NCBI GenBank assembly: GCA_944472155.2
Contig: OX235271.1
Location: 91,401,256 to 91,465,255 of the forward strand
DNA from: Trichobilharzia szidati
Taxonomy: Eukaryota; Platyhelminthes; Trematoda; Strigeidida; Schistosomatidae
DNA length: 64,000 nucleotides
Direction of reading: 5' to 3'
Position 1 is the first letter of the stretch; the number at the start of each line of letters is the position of its first letter. The notes under the pieces were generated by a model, which saw only the letters and a program-made list of their open reading frames with translations, did no database searches and was not told the DNA's origin. Positions 1 through 11,108 of this stretch are shown in pieces. A program made the translations under genes and the position numbers.

Positions 1-1212
1 GAAAAGTGAATTACGTTTCCTCAAGGACGAGAATTCGCGTTTGTCGACACAAGTCACTGAACTTAAGGCGCAACTTGATGCTCTGCAGAATAAGTGAGGC
101 ATCTGGTGATAGAGTGAAACCTTCAAGAACTGTTCTTCAGTGCAAAAATGTACTTTTCAGAATGTAAACCTTCATAGGGGAATATTTATTGGTACTTCTT
201 TCTCTTAAAAACTAAGAAAATTATTTCCACCCCACGGACTATGTGATAATGTTTGTTACTGGCCCGATCACCAGTAATGCTTTTCTTTCTTTAGAAATTA
301 TTATTATTATTATTATTATTGTCATTATTCGAATGGTAAACTTACTTGACAATAATTACAACAGTATTCTTCTGACTATTCTCTATGCTACTCCCATTAT
401 GTGTTTATTGTACATTTTGTGACACAATAGAGACTAGATTTGTATTCTGTTAGATTCATGATGTAGTGAATTCGAGGGCGAATACTGCAGATGCAGCGCT
501 GATGTCGTCGTTCAGCTCCCAGGTAAAACAACATGGTGAAATGAGGAACTATGTTGCATAGCAATATATAAGTTGCTGGCAAATAGAAGTCAACTAGAGA
601 GTTTATTGAAATTAGCTACTTCAGCAGTTGCAACTTATTTATGATTTGAAATTGATCCTTACGACATATGCATATAAATGTTTCATTACGGAATGTGTCA
701 GATATTAACTTGAGGTACTAAATATGAACAGTGAGTCAACTAGTAAGGTAAAATGATGATGCATAATCATTAATTTTTAGAATAAAATTTTTATTATTGG
801 TTGGGATTTTGGCTATATGCCAGGACTACCAAGTACAAAAACTCCACAATACCTTATCTGGCACAGCTGTTATGTGATGAGAAATCCGTTAGGCATGACA
901 CGATCAACTTACTGCGGCACTCTAACAAATAGTTCCCATTAGCTTTTGTTCTCCTCTCTTTGTTACTATTATATTGTTGCTCACATATTCTATTACACAC
1001 TAATTTTATATTTCATATCCTGTGGTGCATTGTTTAAATATGTGAATGCAATGCTGTTCTTTTTTTATTTCTTTTATTTATCTTTTTTCTTTTTGTTGTT
1101 GTTGCTTTTTATTTTTAAAATCTTATAAAAATTAATGAGGTAATTAGATGCAATATTGTAATGCACGCTGAAAATTCCATACCTGTACCACAAATACTGT
1201 TTGGAATAAAGC

Positions 1213-1247
<35 letters not shown>

Positions 1248-1521
1248 GTGCATTTACTGGCTATTTGTATTCTAATATTCATGGATATATTACTGTATAG
1301 CCTGAAGTTGTTGAAATTAGTTGTTCACGCAAAAATCATCTTGTTCTGATTATATTATAGGGATATTTAGAGCGATATTTTGTGTCGCTATTTAAAATGT
1401 GTGCTATTTTGTCGACACAAATTGTTGCGGATCGAAGGAAGTATGTCTGACTGAATGTCAGTATAACATTGAAATATAATAATATTTACAGAGAATCAAC
1501 CTGTGTTTAAATAAATTTCAG

Positions 1522-1593
1522 GTTGATAAAGAACGCATACTTGTCGAACAAACGGTCGTTAAACAGAATGAGAAAATCAAAGAATTAAGATGA
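1522..1593 (+). pseudogene. Coiled-coil exon fragment in spacer (one per unit)
   Basis: It follows an acceptor-like 'aaatttcag' and encodes 23 residues rich in Glu, Lys, Val and Ile (begins VDKERILVEQ, ends KIKELR), then TGA. It has no start codon and no GT donor at its 3' end. It plausibly preceded the zipper exon in a parent gene. Copies start at 1522, 3881, 6279, 7969, 10322, 12666, 15010, 17354, 19731, 22069, 24413, 26724, 29068, 31412, 33747, 36091, 38429 and 40778. The acceptor AG is mutated to GG at 7969, 12666 and 15010, so those copies could not be spliced the same way. Confidence 0.6.
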
Positions 1594-2177
1594 CGCTTGA
1601 ATAATATGCCTGCAAAGCTTGCGTCTTTACTTGTAAATTATAAATGACCTTAAAATGTTCGCCCTCTAATATAATTAGCAATATTTTGTAACATAGTTCC
1701 TCATTTCACCATGTTGTTTTACCTGGGAGCTGAACGACGACATCAGCGCTGCATCTGCAGTATTCGCCCTCGAATTCACTACATCATGACTCTATTCTAA
1801 CTTTGAAATTGACAAGCATTTCATCACACAGAATAGAAATCTAGTCTCTATTGTGTCACAAAATGTACAATAAACACATAATGGGAGTAGCATAGAGAAT
1901 AGTCAGAAGAATACTGTTGTAATTATTGTCAAGTAAGTTTACCATTCGAATAATGACAATAATAATAATAATAATAATTTCTAAAGAAAGAAAAGCATTA
2001 CTGGTGATCGGGCCAGTAACAAACATTATCACATAGTCCGTGGGGTGGAAATAATTTTCTTAGTTTTTAAGAGAAAGAAGTACCAATAAATATTCCCCTA
2101 TGAAGGTTTACATTCTGAAAAGTACATTTTTGCACTGAAGAACAGTTCTTGAAGGTTTCACTCTATCACCAGATGCC

Positions 2178-2303
2178 TCACTTATTCTGCAGAGCATCAA
2201 GTTGCGCCTTAAGTTCAGTGACTTGTGTAGACAAACGCGAATTCTCGTCCTTGAGGAAACGTAATTCACTTTTCAGGTTGAGTTGGTTATGGCTAAGTTC
2301 TGT
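2178..2303 (-). pseudogene. Leucine-zipper exon fragment, antisense copy in left arm
   Basis: Mirror copy of the right-arm zipper piece on the minus strand, so each palindrome has two divergent copies. It differs from the right-arm copy by one Asn/Thr replacement near residue 6 (cataac versus catact). In the first left arms there is also a synonymous change in a Ser codon (tgtagaca versus tgtcgaca). It keeps the same stop codon. Confidence 0.68.
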
Positions 2304-2308
2304 TATCT

Positions 2309-4667
2309 ATCCTCTACTGAACGAGCTTAGATAACAGAACTTAGCCATACTCAACTCAACCTGAAAAGTGAATTACGTTTCCTCAAGGACGAGAATTCGC
2401 GTTTGTCGACACAAGTCACTGAACTTAAGGCGCAACTTGATGCTCTGCAGAATAAGTGAGGCATCTGGTGATAGAGTGAAACCTTCAAGAACTGTTCTTC
2501 AGTGCAAAAATGTACTTTTCAGAATGTAAACCTTCATAGGGGAATATTTATTGGTACTTCTTTCTCTTAAAAACTAAGAAAATTATTTCCACCCCACGGA
2601 CTATGTGATAATGTTTGTTACTGGCCCGATCACCAGTAATGCTTTTCTTTCTTTAGAAATTATTATTATTATTATTATTATTATTGTCATTATTCGAATG
2701 GTAAACTTACTTGACAATAATTACAACAGTATTCTTCTGACTATTCTCTATGCTACTCCCATTATGTGTTTATTGTACATTTTGTGACACAATAGAGACT
2801 AGATTTGTATTCTGTTAGATTCATGATGTAGTGAATTCGAGGGCGAATACTGCAGATGCAGCGCTGATGTCGTCGTTCAGCTCCCAGGTAAAACAACATG
2901 GTGAAATGGGGAACTATGTTGCATAGCAATATATAAGTTGCTGGCAAATAGAAGTCAACTAGAGAGTTTATTGAAATTAGCTACTTCAGCAGTTGCAACT
3001 TATTTATGATTTGAAATTGATCCTTACGACATATGCATATAAATGTTTCATTACGGAATGTGTCAGATATTAACTTGAGGTACTAAATATGAACAGTGAG
3101 TCAACTAGTAAGGTAAAATGATGATGCATAATCATTAATTTTTAGAATAAAATTTTTATTATTGGTTGGGATTTTGGCTATATGCCAGGACTACCAAGTA
3201 CAAAAACTCCACAATACCTTATCTGGCACAGCTGTTATGTGATGAGAAATCCGTTAGGCATGACACGATCAACTTACTGCGGCACTCTAACAAATAGTTC
3301 CCATTAGCTTTTGTTCTCCTTTCTTTGTTACTATTATATTGTTGCTCACATATTCGATTACACACTAATTTTATATTTCATATCCTGTGGTGCATTGTTT
3401 AAATATGTGAATGCAATGCTGTTCTTTTTTTATTTCTTTTATTTATCTTTTTTCTTTTTGTTGTTGTTGCTTTTTATTTTTAAAATCTTATAAAAATTAA
3501 TGAGGTAATTAGATGCAATATTGTAATGCACGCTGAAAATTCCATACCTGTACCACAAATACTGTTTGGAATAAAGCTATTATTATTATTATTATTATTA
3601 TTATTAGTGCATTTACTGGCTATTTGTATTCTAATATTCATGGATATATTACTGTATAGCCTGAAGTTGTTGAAATTAGTTGTTCACGCAAAAATCATCT
3701 TGTTCTGATTATATTATAGGGATATTTAGAGCGATATTTTGTGTCGCTATTTAAAATGTGTGCTATTTTGTCGACACAAATTGTTGCGGATCGAAGGAAG
3801 TATGTCTGACTGAATGTCAGTATAACATTGAAATATAATAATATTTACAGAGAATCAACCTGTGTTTAAATAAATTTCAGGTTGATAAAGAACGCATACT
3901 TGTCGAACAAACGGTCGTTAAACAGAATGAGAAAATCAAAGAATTAAGATGACGCTTGAATAATATGCCTGCAAAGCTTGCGTCTTTACTTGTAAATTAT
4001 AAATGACCTTAAAATGTTCGCCCTCTAATATAATTAGCAATATTTTGTAACATAGTTCCTCATTTCACCATGTTGTTTTACCTGGGAGCTGAACGACGAC
4101 ATCAGCGCTGCATCTGCAGTATTCGCCCTCGAATTCACTACATCATGACTCTATTCTAACTTTGAAATTGACAAGCATTTCATCACACAGAATAGAAATC
4201 TAGTCTCTATTGTGTCACAAAATGTACAATAAACACATAATGGGAGTAGCATAGAGAATAGTCAGAAGAATACTGTTGTAATTATTGTCAAGTAAGTTTA
4301 CCATTCGAATAATGACAATAATAATAATAATAATAATTTCTAAAGAAAGAAAAGCATTACTGGTGATCGGGCCAGTAACAAACATTATCACATAGTCCGT
4401 GGGGTGGAAATAATTTTCTTAGTTTTTAAGAGAAAGAAGTACCAATAAATATTCCCCTATGAAGGTTTACATTCTGAAAAGTACATTTTTGCACTGAAGA
4501 ACAGTTCTTGAAGGTTTCACTCTATCACCAGATGCCTCACTTATTCTGCAGAGCATCAAGTTGCGCCTTAAGTTCAGTGACTTGTGTAGACAAACGCGAA
4601 TTCTCGTCCTTGAGGAAACGTAATTCACTTTTCAGGTTGAGTTGGTTATGGCTAAGTTCTGTTATCT
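2309..4667 (+). repeat. Array unit 1 (2359 bp)
   Basis: Subtype A: spacer markers 'aggcatgacacg' and 'attttgtcgacac', with long uninterrupted TTA/TAA runs. Right arm short form, left arm long form. Confidence 0.95.
2334..2459 (+). pseudogene. Leucine-zipper C-terminal exon fragment in right arm (copy in every unit)
   Basis: An open frame of 41 codons plus TGA. Leucines stand at residues 3, 10, 17, 24, 31 and 38, an uninterrupted heptad series. The intervening a-type positions are L14, N21, V28 and L35; a buried Asn at such a position is typical of bZIP-style dimeric zippers. The piece has no start codon and is preceded by an acceptor-like 'ataacag', so it looks like the last exon of a coiled-coil or bZIP-like protein rather than a whole gene. 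The reading frame is preserved in every copy I read. The parent gene is not in this window and I cannot name it. Transcription is unproven. Confidence 0.7.
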
Positions 4668-5966
4668 ATCCTCTACTGAACGAGCTTAGATAACAGAACT
4701 TAGCCATACTCAACTCAACCTGAAAAGTGAATTACGTTTCCTCAAGGACGAGAATTCGCGTTTGTCGACACAAGTCACTGAACTTAAGGCGCAACTTGAT
4801 GCTCTGCAGAATAAGTGAGGCATCTGGTGATAGAGTGAAACCTTCAAGAACTGTTCTTCAGTGCAAAAATGTACTTTTCAGAATGTAAACCTTCATAGGG
4901 GAATATTTATTGGTACTTCTTTCTCTTAAAAACTAAGAAAATTATTTCCACCCCACGGACTATGTGATAATGTTTGTTACTGGCCCGATCACCAGTAATG
5001 CTTTTCTTTCTTTAGAAATTATTATTATTATTATTATTATTGTCATTATTCGAATGGTAAACTTACTTGACAATAATTACAACAGTATTCTTCTGACTAT
5101 TCTCTATGCTACTCCCATTATGTGTTTATTGTACATTTTGTGACACAATAGAGACTAGATTTCTATTCTGTGTGATGAAATGCTTGTCAATTTCAAAGTT
5201 AGAATAGAGTCATGATGTAGTGAATTCGAGGGCGAATACTGCAGATGCAGCGCTGATGTCGTCGTTCAGCTCCCAGGTAAAACAACATGGTGAAATGAGG
5301 AACTATGTTGCATAGCAATATATAAGTTGCTGGCAAATAGAAGTCAACTAGAGAGTTTATTGAAATTAGCTACTTCAGCAGTTGCAACTTATTTATGATT
5401 TGAAATTGATCCTTACGACATATGCATATAAATGTTTCATTACGGAATGTGTCAGATATTAACTTGAGGTACTAAATATGAACAGTGAGTCAACTAGTAA
5501 GGTAAAATGATGATGCATAATCATTAATTTTTAGAATAAAATTTTTATTATTGGTTGGGATTTTGGCTATATGCCAGGACTACCAAGTACAAAAACTCCA
5601 CAATACCTTATCTGGCACAGCTGTTATGTGATGAGAAATCCGTTAGGCATGACACGATCAACTTACTGCGGCACTCTAACAAATAGTTCCCATTAGCTTT
5701 TGTTCTCCTTTCTTTGTTACTATTATATTGTTGCTCACATATTCGATTACACACTAATTTTATATTTCATATCCTGTGGTGCATTGTTTAAATATGTGAA
5801 TGCAATGCTGTTCTTTTTTTATTTCTTTTATTTATCTTTTTTCTTTTTGTTGTTGTTGCTTTTTATTTTTAAAATCTTATAAAAATTAATGAGGTAATTA
5901 GATGCAATATTGTAATGCACGCTGAAAATTCCATACCTGTACCACAAATACTGTTTGGAATAAAGC

Positions 5967-6004
<38 letters not shown>

Positions 6005-7065
6005 GTGCATTTACTGGCTATTTGTATTCTAATATTCATGGATATATTACTGTATAGCCTGAAGTTGTTGAAATTAGTTGTTCACGCAAAAATCATCTTG
6101 TTCTGATTATATTATAGGGATATTTAGAGCGATATTTTGTGTCGCTATTTAAAATGTGTGCTATTTTGTCGACACAAATTGTTGCGGATCGAAGGAAGTA
6201 TGTCTGACTGAATGTCAGTATAACATTGAAATATAATAATATTTACAGAGAATCAACCTGTGTTTAAATAAATTTCAGGTTGATAAAGAACGCATACTTG
6301 TCGAACAAACGGTCGTTAAACAGAATGAGAAAATCAAAGAATTAAGATGACGCTTGAATAATATGCCTGCAAAGCTTGCGTCTTTACTTGTAAATTATAA
6401 ATGACCTTAAAATGTTCGCCCTCTAATATAATTAGCAATATTTTGTAACATAGTTCCTCATTTCACCATGTTGTTTTACCTGGGAGCTGAACGACGACAT
6501 CAGCGCTGCATCTGCAGTATTCGCCCTCGAATTCACTACATCATGACTCTATTCTAACTTTGAAATTGACAAGCATTTCATCACACAGAATAGAAATCTA
6601 GTCTCTATTGTGTCACAAAATGTACAATAAACACATAATGGGAGTAGCATAGAGAATAGTCAGAAGAATACTGTTGTAATTATTGTCAAGTAAGTTTACC
6701 ATTCGAATAATGACAATAATAATAATAATAATAATTTCTAAAGAAAGAAAAGCATTACTGGTGATCGGGCCAGTAACAAACATTATCACATAGTCCGTGG
6801 GGTGGAAATAATTTTCTTAGTTTTTAAGAGAAAGAAGTACCAATAAATATTCCCCTATGAAGGTTTACATTCTGAAAAGTACATTTTTGCACTGAAGAAC
6901 AGTTCTTGAAGGTTTCACTCTATCACCAGATGCCTCACTTATTCTGCAGAGCATCAAGTTGCGCCTTAAGTTCAGTGACTTGTGTCGACAAACGCGAATT
7001 CTCGTCCTTGAGGAAACGTAATTCACTTTTCAGGTTGAGTTGGTTATGGCTAAGTTCTGTTATCT
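4668..7065 (+). repeat. Array unit 2 (2398 bp, longest unit)
   Basis: Subtype A. Its right arm has the long form of the 33-bp indel (about 5160-5216), matching the left arm across the loop. The TTA run near 5968-6004 is the longest in the array, which accounts for part of the extra length. Confidence 0.95.
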
Positions 7066-8755
7066 ATCCTCTACTGAACGAGCTTGGATAACAGAACTTA
7101 GCCATACTCAACTCAACCTGAAAAGTGAATTACGTTTCCTCAAGGACGAGAATTCGCGTTTGTCGACACAAGTCACTGAACTTAAGGCGCAACTTGATGC
7201 TCTGCAGAATAAGTGAGGCATCTGGTGATAGAGTGAAACCTTCAAGAACTGTTCTTCAGTGCAAAAATGTACTTTTCAGAATGTAAACCTTCATAGGGGA
7301 ATATTTATTGGTACTTCTTTCTCTTAAAAACTAAGAAAATTATTTCCACCCCACGGACTATGTGATAATGTTTGTTACTGGCCCGATCACCAGTAATGCT
7401 TTTCTTTCTTTAGAAATTATTATTATTATTATTATTATTGTCATTATTCNNNNNNNNNNNNNNNNNNNNNNNNNNNNNNNNNNNNNNNNNNNNNNNNNNN
7501 NNNNNNNNNNNNNNNNNNNNNNNNNNNNNNNNNNNNNNNNNNNNNNNNNNNNNNNNNNNNNNNNNNNNNNNNNNNNNNNNNNNNNNNNNNNNNNNNNNNN
7601 NNNNNNNNNNNNNNNNNNNNNNNNNNNNNNNNNNNNNNNNNNNNNNNNNNNNNNNNNNNNNNNNNNNNNNNNNNNNNNNNNNNNNNNNNNNNNNNNNNNN
7701 NNNNNNNNNNNNNNNNNNNNNNNNNNNNNNNNNNNNNNNNNNNNNNNNNNNNNNNNNNNNNNNNNNNNNNNNNNNNNNNNNNNNNNNNNNNNNNNNNNNN
7801 NNNNNNNNNNNNNNNNNNNNNNNNNNNNNNNNNNNNNNNNNNNNNNNNNNNNNNNNNNNNNNNNNNNNNNNNNNNNNNNNNNNNNNNNNNNNNNNNNNNN
7901 NNNNNNNNNNNNNNNNNNNNNNNNNNNNNNNNNNNNNNNNNNNNNNNNNGTGTTTAAATAAATTTCGGGTTGATAAAGAACGCATACTTGTCGAACAAAC
8001 GGTCGTTAAACAGAATGAGAAAATCAAAGAATTAAGATGACGCTTGAATAATATGCCTGCAAAGCTTGCGTCTTTACTTGTAAATTATAAATGACCTTAA
8101 AATGTTCGCCCTCTAATATAATTAGCAATATTTTGTAACACAGTTCCTCATTTCACCATGTTGTTTTACCTGGGAGCTGAACGACGACATCAGCGCTGCA
8201 TCTGCAGTATTCGCCCTCGAATTCACTACATCATGACTCTATTCTAACTTTGAAATTGACAAGCATTTCATCACACAGAATAGAAATCTAGTCTCTATTG
8301 TGTCACAAAATGTACAATAAACACATAATGGGAGTAGCATAGAGAATAGTCAGAAGAATACTGTTGTAATTATTGTCAAGTAAGTTTACCATTCGAATAA
8401 TGACAATAATAATAACAATAATAATTTCTAAAGAAAGAAAAGCATTACTGGTGATCGGGCCAGTAACAAACATTATCACATAGTCCGTGGGGTGGAAATA
8501 ATTTTCTTAGTTTTTAAGAGAAAGAAGTACCAATAAATATTCCCCTATGAAGGTTTACATTCTGAAAAGTACATTTTTGCACTGAAGAACAGTTCTTGAA
8601 GGTTTCACTCTATCACCAGATGCCTCACTTATTCTGCAGAGCATCAAGTTGCGCCTTAAGTTCAGTGACTTGTGTCGACAAACGCGAATTCTCGTCCTTG
8701 AGGAAACGTAATTCACTTTTCAGGTTGAGTTGGTTATGGCTAAGTTCTGTTATCT
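7066..8755 (+). repeat. Array unit 3, interrupted by assembly gap
   Basis: Apparent length is only 1690 bp because 500 Ns replace sequence. The left side of the gap matches subtype A and the right side subtype B. The splice-acceptor-like AG before the spacer coding piece is GG here (about 7967). Confidence 0.9.
7450..7949. other. Assembly gap of 500 N
   Basis: Exactly 500 Ns, a conventional placeholder length. In the complete unit beginning at 11109 the same two flanking sequences are 1157 bases apart (11490-12646), so about 650 bases more than the placeholder are missing, if the join is right at all. Confidence 0.98.
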
Positions 8756-11108
8756 ATCCTCTACTGAACGAGCTTAGATTACAGAACTTAGCCATACTCA
8801 ACTCAACCTGAAAAGTGAATTACGTTTCCTCAAGGACGAGAATTCGCGTTTGTCGACACAAGTCACTGAACTTAAGGCGCAACTTGATGCTCTGCAGAAT
8901 AAGTGAGGCATCTGGTGATAGAGTGAAACCTTCAAGAACTGTTCTTCAGTGCAAAAATGTACTTTTCAGAATGTAAACCTTCATAGGGGAATATTTATTG
9001 GTACTTCTTTCTCTTAAAAACTAAGAAAATTATTTCCACCCCACGGACTATGTGATAATGTTTGTTACTGGCCCGATCACCAGTAATGCTTTTCTTTCTT
9101 TAGAAATTATTATTGTTATTATTATTGTCATTATTCGAATGGTAAACTTACTTGACAATAATTACAACAGTATTCTTCTGACTATTCTCTATGCTACTCC
9201 CATTATGTGTTTATTGTACATTTTGTGACACAATAGAGACTAGATTTCTATTCTGTTAGATTCATGATGTAGTGAATTCGAGGGCGAATACTGCAGATGC
9301 AGCGCTGATGTCGTCGTTCAGCTCCCAGGTAAAACAACATGGTGAAATGAGGAACTATGTTGCATAGCAATATATAAGTTGCTGGCAAATAGAAGTCAAC
9401 TAGAGAGTTTATTGAAATTAGCTACTTCAGCAGTTGCAACTTATTTATGATTTGAAATTGATCCTTACGACATATGCATATAAATGTTTCATTACGGAAT
9501 GTGTCAGATATTAACTTGAGGTACTAAATATGAACAGTGAGTCAACTAGTAAGGTAAAATGATGATGCATAATCATTAATTTTTAGAATAAAATTATTAT
9601 TATTATTATTATTGGTTGGGATTTTGGCTATATGCCAGGACTACCAAGTACAAAAACTCCACAATACCTTATCTGGCACAGCTGTTATGTGATGAGAAAT
9701 CCGTTAGGTATGACACGATCAACTTACTGCGGCACTCTAACAAATGGTTCCCATTAGCTTTTGTTCTCCTTTCTTTGTTACTATTATATTGTTGCTCACA
9801 TATTCTATTACACACTAATTTTATATTTCATATCCTGTGGTGCATTGTTTAAATATGTGAATGCAATGCTGTTCTTTTTTTATTTCTTTTATTTATCTTT
9901 TTTCTTTTTGTTGTTGTTGCTTTTTATTTTTAAAATCTTATAAAAATTAATGAGGTAATTAGATGCAATATTGTAATGCACGCTGAAAATTCCATACCTG
10001 TACCACAAATACTGTTTGGAATAAAGCTATTATTATTATTATCATTAGTGCATTTACTGGCTATTTGTATTCTAATATTCATGGATATATTACTGTATAG
10101 CCTGAAGTTGTTGAAATTAGTTGTTCACGCAAAAATCATCTTGTTCTGATTATATTATAGGGATATTTAGAGCGATATTTTGTGTCGCTATTTAAAATGT
10201 GTGCTATTTTCTCGACACAAATTGTTGCGGATCGAAGGAAGTATGTCTGACTGAATGTCAGTATAACATTGAAATATAATAATATTTACAGAGAATCAAC
10301 CTGTGTTTAAATAAATTTCAGGTTGATAAAGAACGCATACTTGTCGAACAAACGGTCGTTAAACAGAATGAGAAAATCAAAGAATTAAGATGACGCTTGA
10401 ATAATATGCCTGCAAAGCTTGCGTCTTTACTTGTAAATTATAAATGACCTTAAAATGTTCGCCCTCTAATATAATTAGCAATATTTTGTAACATAGTTCC
10501 TCATTTCACCATGTTGTTTTACCTGGGAGCTGAACGACGACATCAGCGCTGCATCTGCAGTATTCGCCCTCGAATTCACTACATCATGACTCTATTCTAA
10601 CTTTGAAATTGACAAGCATTTCATCACACAGAATAGAAATCTAGTCTCTATTGTGTCACAAAATGTACAATAAACACATAATGGGAGTAGCATAGAGAAT
10701 AGTCAGAAGAATACTGTTGTAATTATTGTCAAGTAAGTTTACCATTCGAATAATGACAATAATAATAATAATAATAATTTCTAAAGAAAGAAAAGCATTA
10801 CTGGTGATCGGGCCAGTAACAAACATTATCACATAGTCCGTGGGGTGGAAATAATTTTCTTAGTTTTTAAGAGAAAGAAGTACCAATAAATATTCCCCTA
10901 TGAAGGTTTACATTCTGAAAAGTACATTTTTGCACTGAAGAACAGTTCTTGAAGGTTTCACTCTATCACCAGATGCCTCACTTATTCTGCAGAGCATCAA
11001 GTTGCGCCTTAAGTTCAGTGACTTGTGTCGACAAACGCGAATTCTCGTCCTTGAGGAAACGTAATTCACTTTTCAGGTTGAGTTGGTTATGGCTAAGTTC
11101 TGTTATCT
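8756..11108 (+). repeat. Array unit 4 (2353 bp)
   Basis: First complete subtype B unit: 'aggtatgacacg' and 'attttctcgacac'. Its right arm has the interrupted TTA run. It has an extra TTA expansion at about 9594-9613 and the 'aaatggttccc' variant near 9743. Confidence 0.95.
9703..10048 (+). mobile_element. Retroelement-like 3' tail inside array spacer (representative unit 4)
   Basis: This spacer segment matches a diverged copy outside the array at 52759-53093 along ~335 bp, and more weakly 62280-62480. It ends in 'ggaataaagc' followed by a (TTA)n run, a layout typical of the 3' ends of RTE-type non-LTR retrotransposons and of SINEs that use them. No reverse transcriptase is attached. Every unit carries a copy; TTA number differs between units and is longest in units 0-2. 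Confidence 0.65.

Larger units (their letters stand above)
1..2308 (+). repeat. Array unit 0 (partial, cut by window start)
   Basis: Subtype A. It begins inside the right arm, 32 codons before the leucine-zipper stop. The right arm has the short form of the 33-bp indel (about 445-465); the left arm at 1780-1840 has the long form. The TTA runs are uninterrupted. Confidence 0.93.
1690..2920. repeat. Representative palindrome: two ~0.6-kb arms round a 20-base loop
   Basis: Left arm 1690-2308 and right arm 2329-2920 are reverse complements apart from a 33-bp indel (long form left, short form right), microsatellite length and a few substitutions. The loop 2309-2328 reads atcctctactgaacgagctt. The inner stem runs through gttatct/agataac and aagttctg/cagaactt. 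A single strand through this region could fold into a hairpin of nearly 600 bp. The same structure recurs at all 18 loops. Confidence 0.97.

Noticed and set aside
946..1128. Hydrophobic 60-codon open frame repeated in nearly every array unit
   Set aside because: It lacks an ATG in most units (opens at TTG), is made of T-rich low-complexity sequence (Phe/Leu runs), and lies in the retroelement-like non-coding tail, which also exists broken outside the array.
2149..2334. Open frame of 61-71 codons across the palindrome left arm
   Set aside because: It is a shadow on the strand opposite the leucine-zipper piece; its conservation follows from that piece and from array homogeneity.
7362..8040. 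Long open frames of about 200 codons
   Set aside because: They are created by reading through the 500-N gap and have no coding content.
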